From: Megascapheus bottae
Lineage: Eukaryota; Chordata; Mammalia; Rodentia; Geomyidae
DNA: 64,000 bases
Assembly: GCA_024803745.1 (NCBI GenBank)
Contig: JANJXV010000013.1
Coordinates: forward strand, 9,734,001-9,798,000
Reading direction: 5' to 3'
A program made the translations under genes and the position numbers. Positions 33,251 through 44,872 of this stretch are shown here, piece by piece (position 1 is the stretch's first letter; each line of letters starts with the position of its first letter). Below the pieces are notes generated by a model that was not told where the DNA came from, searched no databases, and saw nothing but the letters and a program-made list of their open reading frames with translations.

Positions 33251-34080
33251 ACTGTTTTAAAGGCCAGTTGGGGTGGGATGAATTTTCTTTCAGTTCAGTG
33301 ATCTAGTACTGAACTGAGAGGAGAGAAGTGCTACAGAAGTGGGGGAGGAATTATGAGGAAGTTGCTGTCAGTCCTTCTGAGTGAGGTCTTCCCCCACCCG
33401 AAGAACAGTAATTCCTCTGCTTGCAGGAACTTCTGTACATTTCAAGTACAGGGAGAATAAACAGGCAGGCAATCAATGACCATTTTGTATTAATTCACTT
33501 GCTGACTTGATGGCTTCATAACACTATGCAAGGGAGAAATTGACCTTTGTGGAACCATTTTTATAATCTTTTTATTTTCCAAAAGGCCATTGTGTAGCTA
33601 TCTTGATTGATGTATATTAAATGTACTTTTGTTATCTTACATGTTTAACTCAGAGCTCATGGACTTTCCTTATATAGTTTTCCTCTCTTCATAATTGGGC
33701 ACAAGAATGGTTTTAGTACCCTATGTTTTGTGCTGTCTGCTTACAGCATTACTGGCCTTTTACCTTCTTTTGTATCTTATTTTAGAAATGGCCTTGCTCT
33801 CAGACTTTACTTTAAATGTTGGTTGATTCAAGCCTTGCTGCAACTTTCATTTCTATAGAAAACAGAAAAGCAAGAAATAAATCAGCTTTTATTAAAGTAA
33901 CAATAGTGACTGCACATGGATATAGAAGCAAAGTGATTATAAAAGACATTAGAAATCATTTCTAAGTCTCCTCATTCCTTCTCCTGGTAATTTCAAGATC
34001 AAAAAGCCTAAATAACTTGCTAAAGTTATAAAACAGTGATGCGAATTTATCATCTATCCTAAAAAAAAATACAACATGCA

Positions 34081-34280
34081 GGCCGGGAGTTAGGCAAGCA
34101 CTTTAACCACTAGGCCAAGCATGCATGAAGACCTGGGTTCGATTCCTTAGTACCACATACATAGAAAAAAGCCGGAAGTGGTGCTGAGGCTCAAGTGGTA
34201 GAGCTCTAACCTTGAGAAAGTCCAAGGACAGAGCTCAGGTTCTGAGCTCAAGCCCAGGACTGGCAAAAAAAAAAAAAAAA
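34081..34280 (+). mobile_element. type A SINE with inverted box A segment
   Basis: Flanked by AATACAACATGC on both sides, with a 16-nt A tail. The first ID half is normal except that 34091-34118 is the exact reverse complement of the expected 28 bp containing box A. Confidence 0.93.
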
Positions 34281-34623
34281 TACAACATGCTCCTAAACAG
34301 ATATAGTTTAACAAAACGAATTATCCATAAGGAAAATAAATACAGCAAACTACTTACCTTAGTTATCTTTGCGTAGACAGAATGTGCTATGAATTTTTAC
34401 TCTAATTTTCTGAGCATGTATTTAGCTGTGAATATAACTTTTGTTAATATCATCGTCAAGATTGTGAGCATCAAAGTAGATCTGAATTTGAATCTGACCT
34501 CTACCATTACTAGACTATGGCTCTGTGACTTTTGGAAAATCTTTTTAACCTCTGAACTTCAGTTTCTTACTGAAAAATAGAAATAGGAGTACAGAGTCAA
34601 CTACAGAAGGGTGTCATCATTGT

Positions 34624-35067
34624 TGGGGTCCTTCTCGGATGTTTGGGGGGGTGAAGTGGCGATGGAGCCCACAAATAATCCCAGGAACACAGAATCCGGA
34701 GACCAGACTCAAGGTGCAAATCTAACTTTATTTTAAAAAATGTGGCCGCTTATATACAGCACATCATCCAATGGTAGCCACCTCATACCACTAGCAGTAA
34801 ATTGGGCCTTCCTGTTGCAACCATCAGCCAATGGTGGCCTGAGACACACGCCCTTACCGTGAGTTTCCAGGAGCTCCTGCTTGCAGCAGAAGTGCCCTCA
34901 GGTTCCAGACTGCCCACCTCACTGGGTATTCCCAGGGGTGTACATGCCTGAAGGCACAGGGTCACCAGGTGTTCCCAGGGGTGTACATGCCTGATGGCAC
35001 AGCGTCATGGAAGCAGAGAGCAATCTAGGTTTCTAAGCCACGAGCTAGGAGGCCCCACAGAAGGGCA
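34624..35067 (-). mobile_element. ERV2-like solo LTR
   Basis: The 444-bp unit starts TGCCCTTCTGTGGGG and ends GAAGGACCCCA on the minus strand. The 6-bp CATTGT flanks it (34618-34623, 35068-35073), the duplication length of class II (ERVK-like) elements. On the minus strand a TATATAAG box (near 34750) is followed about 20 bp later by AATAAA (near 34730), a very short R region. No internal sequence is attached, so it is a solo LTR. The subfamily is not recognised. Confidence 0.82.
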
Positions 35068-35654
35068 CATTGTAAGATTCATACATTTAATGCCTGATTT
35101 GTGAAAGCTCCCTAGGTTTTGCTATTGCTATCACTAATTGATCATAGAACAATGGGCAGTAAGATAGTGTGCCCATTATTGAATAGTTCAAGCATTCTTT
35201 CTGCTTAAAGACTACCTACTAAGGTCAGCATTTTTTTAATATCCACTTATTTTTATTTTCACAGCAATCTTAAATGCTAACAACAAGCAACCTCAACTTA
35301 AAGAGATAGCACTGAAGCACATATTAGTTAAGTCTTATACACACAATCAAATAGCTAGTACATATTAGAGAAGCCTTGGATCTGGGCAATGGAAGAGTCC
35401 TGCTAACTCAAAATATAACTCAGTGATAGTTAAGGGTCATCAATCTGCATCTCTATTTTAATAGCCAAAATTGTAGAAATAACTCAAAATTAAATAACTG
35501 ACAAGGTTTAAAAATCTGTTCACAAATTACGTGTTGTTCTGTCCAGGAAGAGGGATCTAGTTTACTCTAGAGAACAGGCTAGAATTCCTGATTAATTGTA
35601 GTAAAGTCTAAGATATGGAAACAAGAGGTTTGGGGGTTTTGCTTTTGTGTTTAA

Positions 35655-36019
35655 TGTTCTGTGTGAAGTCATTTTCTTTCTTTCATTTTTTTTCATTTTC
35701 CCCTTGGCTTATCCCCTATAGTCACTTTTTTTTTTATATCCTGTGACTGATATATATATGTTTATCTGATCTATGGGAAGGAAGGGGAATAACAAAATGG
35801 AGAGACAAAGGACAAAGGGTGAACCAATACAACAGCAATACCCACAAGACACTGTGGAAGTGAACGTTACAACTTGGGGGAAAGAGGGGAGTGAGAAGAA
35901 GGAAAGTGGGAGGAAAAAGTGGAAAGGGGTGACAGTGCAACAAGAAATGTACTCATTGCCTTACTTATGTAACTGTACATCACCCTTACAATAAAATTAA
36001 AATTAAATAAAAAATTTAA
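35655..36019 (+). mobile_element. 350-bp-family member, near full length
   Basis: T-rich start with CCCCTTGGCTTATCCCCTATAGTCAC, purine tract at 35875-35930, AGAAATGTACTCATTGCC, and an ACAATAAAATTAAA end. It aligns over its length with 39893-40225. Confidence 0.75.
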
Positions 36020-36529
36020 AGTTCAGCAGTTTTTACCATACCATCCAGTCCATTTTGTCTTTCTATTAATCCAGAGGAATGTTCTTTACCTCCATCAGAT
36101 GATACTTAACTGCCTCAGTCAGAATTTGATCTTTAATGACAATAAAGTCATGATTCTTTTATATTTTATACTAGAAAAATTGTCCAGCATATCTAAGAAA
36201 AGACACTCAACATTGTAAATTCTTAAACATCTCTATTGCTGCTCATTCTAGAGCATTTTATGTAGCATGTAATTAAGAAGCAAATGTCCTTGTGATTTGT
36301 ATTTGAACTTCTTGTTAGACACTAGTTTGTTTTTACTGCCTCATACCCTCAACAAATCACATGTCTCTTTGACATAGAGATCCTATTGGCCTTCCTTGTA
36401 TTTCAGAGCCTCCAAACTAAATTAGCTATCCTGCATTATATTCCGAAAATTGTACTAAGGTGTACTTCAGTGTTCATTAACATTTGTGAATGTTGTATTC
36501 TTTCCTTCCTTCCTTCTCCCTTCTCATAC

Positions 36530-36785
36530 AGACGCTGATCTCAGGCTTTTGCTTGCCAATCAGGTGTTCTACCACTTGAGCCACACCCCACCCCTTCTTG
36601 CTTTCCTTATTCAGAGAACATATAGCTGGGATGATACACCTGTGCTACTGCACCCAGCTAGTTTTTAATTAAAGTGTGTGGGGGGGTCTTGCGAGTTTTT
36701 GTCCAGGCTGATCATGAACTAAGATCTTCCCTATCTTAGCCTGCTCAGTGGCTAGGATTACAGGCATGAGTCACTGTGTGTGACA
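36530..36785 (-). mobile_element. type B/B1-like SINE remnants
   Basis: CTACCACTTGAGCCACACCCC and two head complements, the second ending GGCTAGGATTACAGGCATGAG. Confidence 0.6.
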
Positions 36786-37649
36786 TGTAAATATTGTATT
36801 CTTGCAATGCAACACCAGAAAGACATACCATTGTTAACATTACCAGCCTACCTTGAGATGACATAGTCACAGATCAGAAACTTGAATCCTTGTAACTTCA
36901 AAATTTGTTGTTTGGAACAAAGCTGAATTGTTCGACCTACTTTACATACTCATTTTAGGTATCAAGTAATAGCCTCAGAAATATGTATGTATTTTTTTCT
37001 CTATTTATAACATTGCTGTTGAGGATGCTGTGCTTTTCCAGTTGATGCTGAGGAAGCCCGTCATCATCATTAGTGCTCATTCATTCAGCATGAGCACCTG
37101 TTTTATCCAGGCACTGGAGTTGCAAACATGAATAAAACATGATTCCTGTTCTAGAAATATTCATGGTTTAAGAGGTAGAGAGAGCAGGATATTTTTAAAC
37201 ATAATTACTTTCACAGGGATAAGCTTTGTGGAATAAATACATGAACAAAGTAACACGGTTAATGTGAATAACAGGAGGGAACCTTGAGTTTGGTGATATA
37301 TGGTGATGTTTCAGAGGGGAAATAACTTTTGAGCCTTGTCCTAAAAGTTCTGTGGTAACATGATTTAGAAAGAAGAGCAAAGGATAGAGCATTGTAAGAG
37401 ATGGAGCAGCATGTTCCAACGTCTAAAGGCTCAAGGGGCATGCTTTGAAAGGAGGTCTGCAGAGTAAGAGGAGGAAAAATAGGCTGCATGAGAAAATTGC
37501 AAGTTGAAATGAAGAGATTGAATCCTTTTGGCAGTGTAAAATCATTGGAGATTTCTACATTAGACTGACATAATCAGATTTGAGTTTTAAACTTTGTAGT
37601 AGTTTGAGGTCAGAAGAATAGATGACAGATACCAGTCAAAAGTCTGTTA

Positions 37650-37750
37650 CTTGCTAGTCATGGTGGCACACGCCTGTAATTCCATTCCTCTGGAGGCTGA
37701 AGCAAGGACCCTGAGCTATAATAACAAGACAGTCTCTAAAACAACAGAAG
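37650..37750 (+). mobile_element. B1-like SINE
   Basis: CATGGTGGCACACGCCTGTAATTCC, GAGGCTGAAGCAAGGACC. Confidence 0.75.
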
Positions 37751-38397
37751 TCTCATTTTCCAAGGTGAGGAGAAGGGTTTACACTATGTAGGTAAGAGTC
37801 ACTAGATTTGAGTTTTCTAAAGTATAAACGGTTGAAATCTGTAACCAGTATGGTAATGGGAAATGTGGGCCGTGAGGGTCATCCGGTCTGGTTTGAGTGA
37901 CTGAGCAGATCCATTTAGATGAACAGAACCAGAGCAATGTAAAGAAAAGAACGATCATTACTTTGTGTTTAGGATTGAGGCACAAGTTTTTATTTTGGAC
38001 AGGTAGGTTTAGTCTTTTCAGGAACATTTCAATAGACAGGTCTGAATCTGAATCTTGGGAAAGAGCTAACTGTAGTCAAATATTTGAAATTCTACTGTTT
38101 ATCTTTCCATTAAAAGCTAAGGTTTTCGAGGTTAATCAGTTATTGTTTCAGGAAGGCATCTGTAGATCACAACATAAATTCTTAAGCTTCTTACCAACTG
38201 AAATGGTCATTTGAAAGAAAAAAAAAAAACTCTTGATTTCTACTACAGTTACATTTCCCAGAGTTAGTACTCTTGGTTCCTACTATGGTTTCATTTCCCA
38301 AACTATCTTTACTTTGAAAAGTAAAACTGGTTTGTACTTAAAAGTTTGCTTGTTCTTTTTTTTTATTATCATGCTTACTGATTTGTATCTTGTTTTG

Positions 38398-38500
38398 TTT
38401 TTAGAGACAAAGTTTTGATACATAGAGTTGGCTGTCCTAGAACTCACAGTGATGTGCTATGATCCTTCTGAATCAGCCTCTTGAGAGCTGAAACTAAAAA
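38398..38500 (-). mobile_element. B1-like SINE
   Basis: TTTTTAGAGACAAAGTTTTG, GGCTGTCCTAGAACTCACAG and AGCCTCTTGAGAGCTG. Confidence 0.65.
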
Positions 38501-38548
38501 GCTTATAGGCTTTGGCTCGTGACTGACAAATAGTGTTCAGTATCCTAG

Positions 38549-38938
38549 CTAAGAATCCCAGAAACTCTTGGTTTGCTCTAAACCAAGATTTGTAGTTAAG
38601 TCCTTAAGAAATGTTTGTTTTGTGTATGTTTGCTGTAGTGCCAGTTGTTGCCTTGCCTTAATATGTGGAAGACTATATATAATAAAGAATGAAGATGTAG
38701 TGTCCTCTGCTTTGTAGCAGTTGTAAAATACAGGATTTTGAACTTCATTTGGCTGGTTGAACTGCGGGTCTTTTTGAAATGTAGTAGATAGATTTTCACA
38801 ATCTGCTTTCACTTCCAAACTTAGGCATGCATTCACCATTGGTTGAAAAATATAAATTGTTCTGCAAGACTTGGGTAGGCTGGGAGTAATGTTAATGCTA
38901 TGCATATCTGACATTTTTTCACTATTTAAAAAATAAAT
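38549..38938 (-). other. unidentified 130-codon open frame
   Basis: The frame on the minus strand is open from the edge of a SINE (38941) down to a stop at 38549. The predicted peptide has ordinary composition, with segments such as CENLSTTFQKDPQFNQP and SFFIIYSLPHIKARQQ. I do not recognise it. It could be a fragment of a retrocopied gene or a chance frame in AT-rich intron; no splice sites or polyadenylation context decide the matter. Confidence 0.2.
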
Positions 38939-38940
38939 GG

Positions 38941-39162
38941 AGCTGGGCACAGTGGCTCACACCTGTAATCCTAACCACTCAGGAGGCTGAGATCTGAGGA
39001 TCGCTGTTCAAAGTCAGCCTGGGCACTAAAGAACACGAGACTCTTAACTCCAGTTAACCACTAGAAAATGGAAAGTGGGGCTGTGGCTCAAGGGGTAGGG
39101 TGGTAGCCTTGAGCTGAAGAGCTCAGGGACAGCGCCCAGGCTCAGAGTACCTGCCCCATGAC
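38941..39162 (+). mobile_element. type B SINE
   Basis: Complete head and ID-like tail. The A tail has turned into the AAAG repeat that follows. Confidence 0.9.
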
Positions 39163-39163
39163 A

Positions 39164-39242
<79 letters not shown>
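39158..39242. repeat. (AAAG)n microsatellite at a SINE tail
   Basis: About 20 uninterrupted AAAG units, ending 400 bp before the motif 2 exon of NARS2. Confidence 0.95.
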
Positions 39243-39547
39243 CCCAACTTATCCGCATGAAATTCTGGTTTTCATTGTTATTAATTGGATTGTCTATGTG
39301 GTTTCTTGGGCTGTGGCTTTTTTTTTCCTTTACTTTGCTCTTGATTGCTATGAAATGCAATTGCCTGCTATTTGGGCAGCTGCAGTAGCTACACTGTGCC
39401 CAGAAGTGGTTATATTTCTATATTTAGAAAACTAGAGTATTTGAAAAGTATTTGTAAATTGGTTACTGTAAATGTAATATTTTTCAATGAAACTTGATCA
39501 TCACCCAGTAAAGAGAGTTACTAATATATATGGGCATGTTAACATGA

Positions 39548-39871
<324 letters not shown>

Positions 39872-39892
39872 TAGGTTTTAATAGGATTTTTC

Positions 39893-40225
39893 TTTTTTCT
39901 TATTTCTTATTTCTTTTTCCTTTGGTTTATCCCTTATTGTCACTGTTTTTAGTTTTGGTACCCTGTGTCTTGTATATATGTTTATCTGATTTGGGAAAGG
40001 AAAGGAGAATAAAATGGTGAGACAGAGTATGAACTAATGCAACAGCAATACTTACAAGACACTATGTTGGAAATGAGCTTTACAGTTTGGGGATGGGAAC
40101 TAAATGGGAGAAAAATGAGGGAGGGGATAACAATACTCAACAATAAATGTACTCATTACCCTACTTATGCTACTATAACCCCTCAGTGTATCACCCTTAC
40201 AATAAAATTAAATTAAAAAAAATAA
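39893..40225 (+). mobile_element. 350-bp-family member, near full length
   Basis: CCTTTGGTTTATCCCTTATTGTCAC, TTGTATATATGTTTATCTGAT, a purine tract (40090-40125) and ACAATAAAATTAAATTAAAA end. It matches the copy at 35.7 kb throughout. Confidence 0.78.
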
Positions 40226-40382
40226 GGAAGGCCAAAATTAGGAGCCAGAAGGTCTGTTATCCTATTTCACAATAGGATAACTATATACAAGTATTACATA
40301 ATGTATACATCACACATGCTTAACATGCTCATACATTTAAAAATAATAAAAGGTTTTTATTCTCAGAAGTATCCCGGCTTGA

Positions 40383-40496
40383 GTTTGGACCCAGTTACCT
40401 ATGCCTATTAATCACAGTTATTTGGGAACAGAGATCAAGAAGATCATGGCTCAAACCCAGCTCAGGGGGAAAAAAAAAAAAGAAAAAGAAAAAGAA
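40383..40496 (+). mobile_element. old B1-like SINE with A-rich tail
   Basis: CCTATGCCTATTAATCACAG and GATCATGGCTCAAACCCAGC, followed by a long A/G tail. Confidence 0.55.
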
Positions 40497-40505
40497 AAGC
40501 TAAGG

Positions 40506-40690
40506 AGGCCAGGAGTTTGTCCTAGTGCTGGAGTGTTTTCCTAGCATGCACAAAGACCTGCATTTGAGTCTTCAGTACCACATATACAGAAAAGACAGAA
40601 GTGGTGCTGTGGCTCCAGTGGTAGAGTCTTGTGCCCAAGGACAGTGCTCAGGCCCTGAGTTCAAGCCCAAGGACTCATTAAAAAAAAAAA
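40506..40690 (+). mobile_element. type A SINE
   Basis: GGCCAGGAGTTTGTCCTAGTG head, both halves and an A tail at 40680-40690. Confidence 0.85.
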
Positions 40691-40858
40691 GGCTAAGTAT
40701 TGGTGTGGCCTAGTGATAGATTGCTTTTCTATCATGCACGAAGCCTTGGGTTCAAGTCCTTAGTGCTACATACATAGAAAAAGCCAGAAGTGGTTCAAGA
40801 GTTGCAGAGCACTAGCCTTGAGAAAACTCAAGGACTGTGCCCCAGGACGGGAGAAAAC
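40691..40858 (+). mobile_element. type A SINE, next in the run
   Basis: It starts right after the tail of the previous copy. GTGGCCTAGTGATAGATTGC head; the second half is shortened. Confidence 0.8.
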
Positions 40859-40869
40859 AAAAAACAAAC

Positions 40870-41155
40870 TACGCATTGTAGTTGCCTTTCATCCCAGCTA
40901 TGAGGGGGCATAGAAAGAATTTCAGCCTGAGAACAAGCCAGGCAAAAATATGTTAGACCCGAGGGGGCCAGAATTTAGTCTGGTGGTAGAGTGCTTGCCT
41001 AGTGTGCACAAAGACCCAGGTTCAATTTCTGGGTACCCAGAAAAAGCCAGAAATGGTGCTGTGGCTCAAGTGGTAGAGCTCTACCCTTGAGAAAGCCCAA
41101 GGACAGTGCTCAGGCCTTAAGTTCAACCCCTGAGTTCAACACTCAATACCACCAA
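40870..41155 (+). mobile_element. B1-like fragment and type A SINE
   Basis: A B1-like fragment (40870-40960) is followed by a type A copy (40967-41155) with GGTGGTAGAGTGCTTGCC, ending in a repeated GAGTTCAAC motif. Confidence 0.78.
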
Positions 41156-41201
41156 AGTAAAAGGTTTATCAGTTTGAATAGTTTATTACGTAATTGCACA
41201 A

Positions 41202-41400
41202 GCCAGGAGCATGGCCTAGTGGTTGAGCATTTGCCTAGCATGCTTGAAACCCTGTGTTCGATTCCTCGGTACCACATACACAGAAAAGGCCAGAAGTGGT
41301 GCTGTGGCTCAAGTGTTAGAAGTACCTTGAAGAAGCACAAGGATAGTGCCCAGGCCCTGAGTTCAAGCCCTAGGACTGGCAAAATAAAATAAAATAAAAT
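41202..41400 (+). mobile_element. type A SINE, last in the run
   Basis: GTGTTCGATTCCTCGGTACC box B region. The tail has become an (AAAAT)n repeat. Confidence 0.88.
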
Positions 41401-42006
41401 AGTCATCTGACTTATGTTGTGAATCTTAATGATGGCCTTGATAATGATAGTAAAAAATAGGCATATAAATCAGATGAAAATATTCAGGTTTTTCTACTTC
41501 AGTTATTGCACTCCACTGGTGGTACTTTTGGAACTCACTGTTAATATGCAATTAGAATATAAACTTCTTTTCTGAAGATAGAAGACAAAAATCTCCCTCG
41601 TAAGTAATCTTCTGCTTTTCTTTTACTTCCATTACAAATTATATTATATCCACAGAAATAAAATTACCTTGATAAAGAACAATTTGTTAAATATGGTTAA
41701 AATGTCATAATAAAAGCTCTTTCCCCTGATAACTTACCAACTATTATTTAATCCAATTGAGCAACACATTTTAAGTGTTAGAAGGTATTTATGTTGAGGT
41801 TACTGCATATTTTACTTCCACTGTAAGAAACAACAGAGATACCAGCATGCTTTTAAATTGCATTGAACACCACTCACATTTAATTTCCTTCCATGTGCAT
41901 ATTTCATATCATCCTCATATCAGTATAATTTTGTCTTTTGCCCTTTTCCACTTGATGTTTATTAGTTTTTAGTGCTCTAGATAATAAAGTTTTCTTTTTC
42001 TTCCTT

Positions 42007-42199
42007 TTTTTTCTTTTTGCCAGTCCTGGGCTTGGACTCAGGGTATGAGCACTGTCCTTGGGTTTTCTCAAGGCTAGAGCTCTACCACTTGAGCCACAGC
42101 ACCACTTCTGGCTTTTTTCTATGTGGTACCGAGGAATCAAACCCAGGTCTTTGTGCTTGCTAGGCAAGCACTCTACCACTAGGCCAAACTCCTAGCCCC
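42007..42199 (-). mobile_element. type A SINE
   Basis: GCCAGTCCTGGGCTTGGACTC to CACTAGGCCAAACTCCTAGCCCC. Confidence 0.9.
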
Positions 42200-42360
42200 A
42201 TAAGGTTTTCTTAGAGCAATGCATTTTCAGAACTTCAGGCACTTATGTTCATTCTTAAGTTAAGTTTCTGTTTTCTTCAAGTGTATTGATAGAGCCTAGT
42301 GTGAACATGTTAGGAGAGTCAGTGATTTTCATTTTCAAATCAAAATGTACTGCTCATAAA

Positions 42361-42556
42361 AGACACTTGCAAGACAATATGTTGGAAATGAACTTTTACA
42401 ACTAGGTGGAGGAGGATTGGGGGAGGAGGGATGGTGGGAGAAAAACTAGGGACAGGATAACAATGTTAGGCAAGAAATATACTCGCTACTTTACATATGT
42501 AATGTAACTGTAATCCCTGTACATACCCTTGACAATAAAATTAAAGGTTTTTGAAA
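42361..42556 (+). mobile_element. 350-bp-family member, 5' truncated
   Basis: It opens at GACACTTGCAAGACAATATGTTGG, then the purine tract (42405-42440), AAGAAATATACTCGCTACTTTAC and GACAATAAAATTAAAG. Confidence 0.72.
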
Positions 42557-42992
42557 AGACATCAATTTAGCAACACTAGTCAAAATCTCCCCTTATAGGT
42601 AGGTATATTGTGTTCCTCAGCAGTGCAGGCAGACCATCCAGTGCAGGTGTTCTTTTTCCCTCCTTATGTCGGCTTTGTTCAATGATTGAGGGATACAACC
42701 CTTCATTTATCACTCAGTTACTTGATAATGTATTTGTCTCACTGCTGTGCTGGAAGGGGATAGAGGCTCAAGACATAAAATTCTTAGCCTCCAATTGTTC
42801 TTTCATCAAGTTATTTCTCTCCATTGGATTCATCTGATTTTGTTCCCTGCTTTCCTTCACTGACTTAGAATTTAAAACTTTTTTATTTTTTTGCTTCTGT
42901 TAAGAATTTACCTTCTATTTGTTTGTTTGTTTTTAAACTACAGTTGAACATGTCTCCTCATCCTAGAGTAAAAAGCCTTTAGAAAATTCTGC

Positions 42993-43185
42993 CTCAACAG
43001 GCATGATGGTACACAACTGCAATCCCAGTAGGTAAACTGGGGAATGATGAAGGCCAGCCTGGACTACATAGCATGATCTTTTATCTCTCCCCCTGCTCCC
43101 TCAGAAAAAGAAAAAGGAAAGGAAGGTAGGAAGGAGAGAGAGAAAGGGAGAGCGAGGTAGGGGAGGGAGGAAGGGAGAGAATTTT
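42993..43185 (+). mobile_element. B1-like SINE with GA-rich tail
   Basis: GGCATGATGGTACACAACTGCAATCCC and GCCAGCCTGGACTACATAGC; the tail is GGAAGG/GAGA-rich to 43185. Confidence 0.75.
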
Positions 43186-43679
43186 GAAGCTCTGCTTATT
43201 TCCCTCAACTTTATCTTTACTGTTGTTCAAGTCTTTGGATTCCAACTTCTTCAAAATTTGTCATCATCACTGTTTTTCATAATCAGTACCTTAGAAACTC
43301 ATATGCTCACAATTTCTTTCACTGTATTGGATGCATGTTAGGTAGAAGGATAAGAAACAATAGTAAAAGAAGGTAAAAGAGTAAGCCAGGAATGCAGTCA
43401 GCACTGAATCTCACTGAAAGTGACAAAAGCATCATAGAATATATCTGGTTGTCACTTGGTACTTACATATTTTCCCACATCTAATCATATAAAATTATTT
43501 CAGTAGACAGTCATGCCTCTACTATGTCCAGCCTGGATAGGATATAGTAGCTACACAGTAGATAGAAGGAACAGCCCTCCCTTTGAGACAGCCTATACCT
43601 TGTAAGTGTGTGAATATGAGTGCATTGTCTAGTGTACCAAAAGGGACCTCAGTGATTTCAAACAATGATTTTTACTTTT

Positions 43680-43775
43680 AGGGTTTTGTGGTATTATTTG
43701 AGGTCATAGGGACTGAACTCAGAACCCCATGGTTGCTTATTAGCATCTGTTCTACCACTAAGCTATGCCCAAATT
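43680..43775 (-). mobile_element. ID-like SINE
   Basis: GGGACTGAACTCAGAACCCC and TTCTACCACTAAGCTATGCCC. Confidence 0.65.
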
Positions 43776-44414
43776 TTAGTTTCAATTACATATATTTCAG
43801 GAAAAATTCCCATTACTACTTTTGTCTAAAAAAATTCTTCCATGAGTTTTCTAAGAATACCACTGGTAGAATGAATTCTTACAGACTAGTTCATATTATG
43901 TTTACTTTATACTTTAGCTATTTATATTTAGTATTTACATAAAAGATACTACTTCATTCATTTTAAAGTTTGCTTTTAGGTATGAGTTACTGAATGAACC
44001 ACTGAGCAGTGTTCTTGCACTTTGTAGCAATGGGTACTTGGTGATTCTCTGAACCAGACACAAAGCCATTTCTAATTTATGGATTATGTCCTTTAACTGT
44101 CAAGACAGCCCTGAAAACTAGCCATTATTATTGTCCTATGTCTAAAAATATGTTAAAAACAGGTTTTCCAGCTGTAGTTGTTCATTTCACATTTCATACC
44201 AATATAGACATCAGTAACACAACATTCTAAGACGGTATCAAGTTTTTCTCACAGAAGAAATCAAATTCATGGTTGTACATTCAGGAATTAACCATGTTAA
44301 TGGATTTGTAGTTGATGAAACATAGAGATATAAAGCCTCAGATCTGGGGCCTAAAGAGGTCTTTAAAAGAATTTACTCACTTTTTCAGACAATTCCATTT
44401 TTTATCTCCCTTAG

Positions 44415-44513
44415 GTTATGGAGGAACTCTTCAAGGCTACAACAATGATGATTCTTTCAAATTGTCCTGAAGATGTTGCACTCTGTCACAAATACATAGC
44501 TCCTGGCCAAAAG
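44415..44513 (+). CDS. NARS2: NARS2 internal exon
   Basis: This is a 99-nt exon of 33 codons in phase 0, with acceptor CTTAG (AG at 44413-44414) and donor AAG/GTAATT. It begins [12 protein letters not shown] and ends HKYIAPGQK, recognised as the part of NARS2 that follows motif 2, an insertion segment of the class IIb catalytic fold. It is separated from the next exon by only 105 bp. The reading frame runs straight through that intron without a stop. Confidence 0.95.
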
Positions 44514-44618
44514 GTAATTAGTTTTGTGGGTAAAAAGCAATACTACTGTTATTTAGTTATGATAATACTTAAAATGAATATAATTACATTAAAAGATTTC
44601 TCTTTTTGTTTTACCAAG
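44514..44618 (+). other. NARS2: 105-bp NARS2 intron, stop-free and multiple of three
   Basis: The intron starts GTAATT and ends TTTTACCAAG. Read in the exon frame it gives 35 sense codons without a stop, so a retained transcript would stay open and insert 35 residues rich in I, F and Y. The acceptor has a short pyrimidine run (44599-44613) followed by ACCAAG, a slightly weak acceptor because AAG replaces CAG. Confidence 0.9.
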
Positions 44619-44656
44619 GACAGATTAGAAAACATGCTAAAAAACAACTTCTTAAC
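44619..44656 (+). CDS. NARS2: NARS2 small internal exon
   Basis: This 38-nt exon has 12 codons plus two bases and reads [12 protein letters not shown] followed by the first two bases of a threonine codon completed by the exon at 50095. The donor is AAC/GTAAGT, a near-consensus site. The sequence matches the NARS2 peptide between the catalytic-domain insertion and the [10 protein letters not shown] helix. Its small size would make it hard to find from sequence alone, but the phase on both sides fits exactly. Confidence 0.93.
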
Positions 44657-44872
44657 GTAAGTAGATATTATTTCCCTGTCCATTACTCAATACATAATTA
44701 CTTTATGTATCATGTAGAATTATGATATTCTGTTATATGTTTATCATACTCCTTTGATTTGAGGCAAGAGCCAAATATAATTATTTTTATAGCTCTTGTA
44801 TCTGGCTCATAGTTGATAATCAGTATGTTCTCAATAAATAAACTAATAAATTATAACAAGATAAAGATACCA

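Noticed and set aside
39044..39388. Open frames rich in SFFL or KKER repeats on both strands
   Set aside because: They are translations of the (AAAG)n microsatellite.
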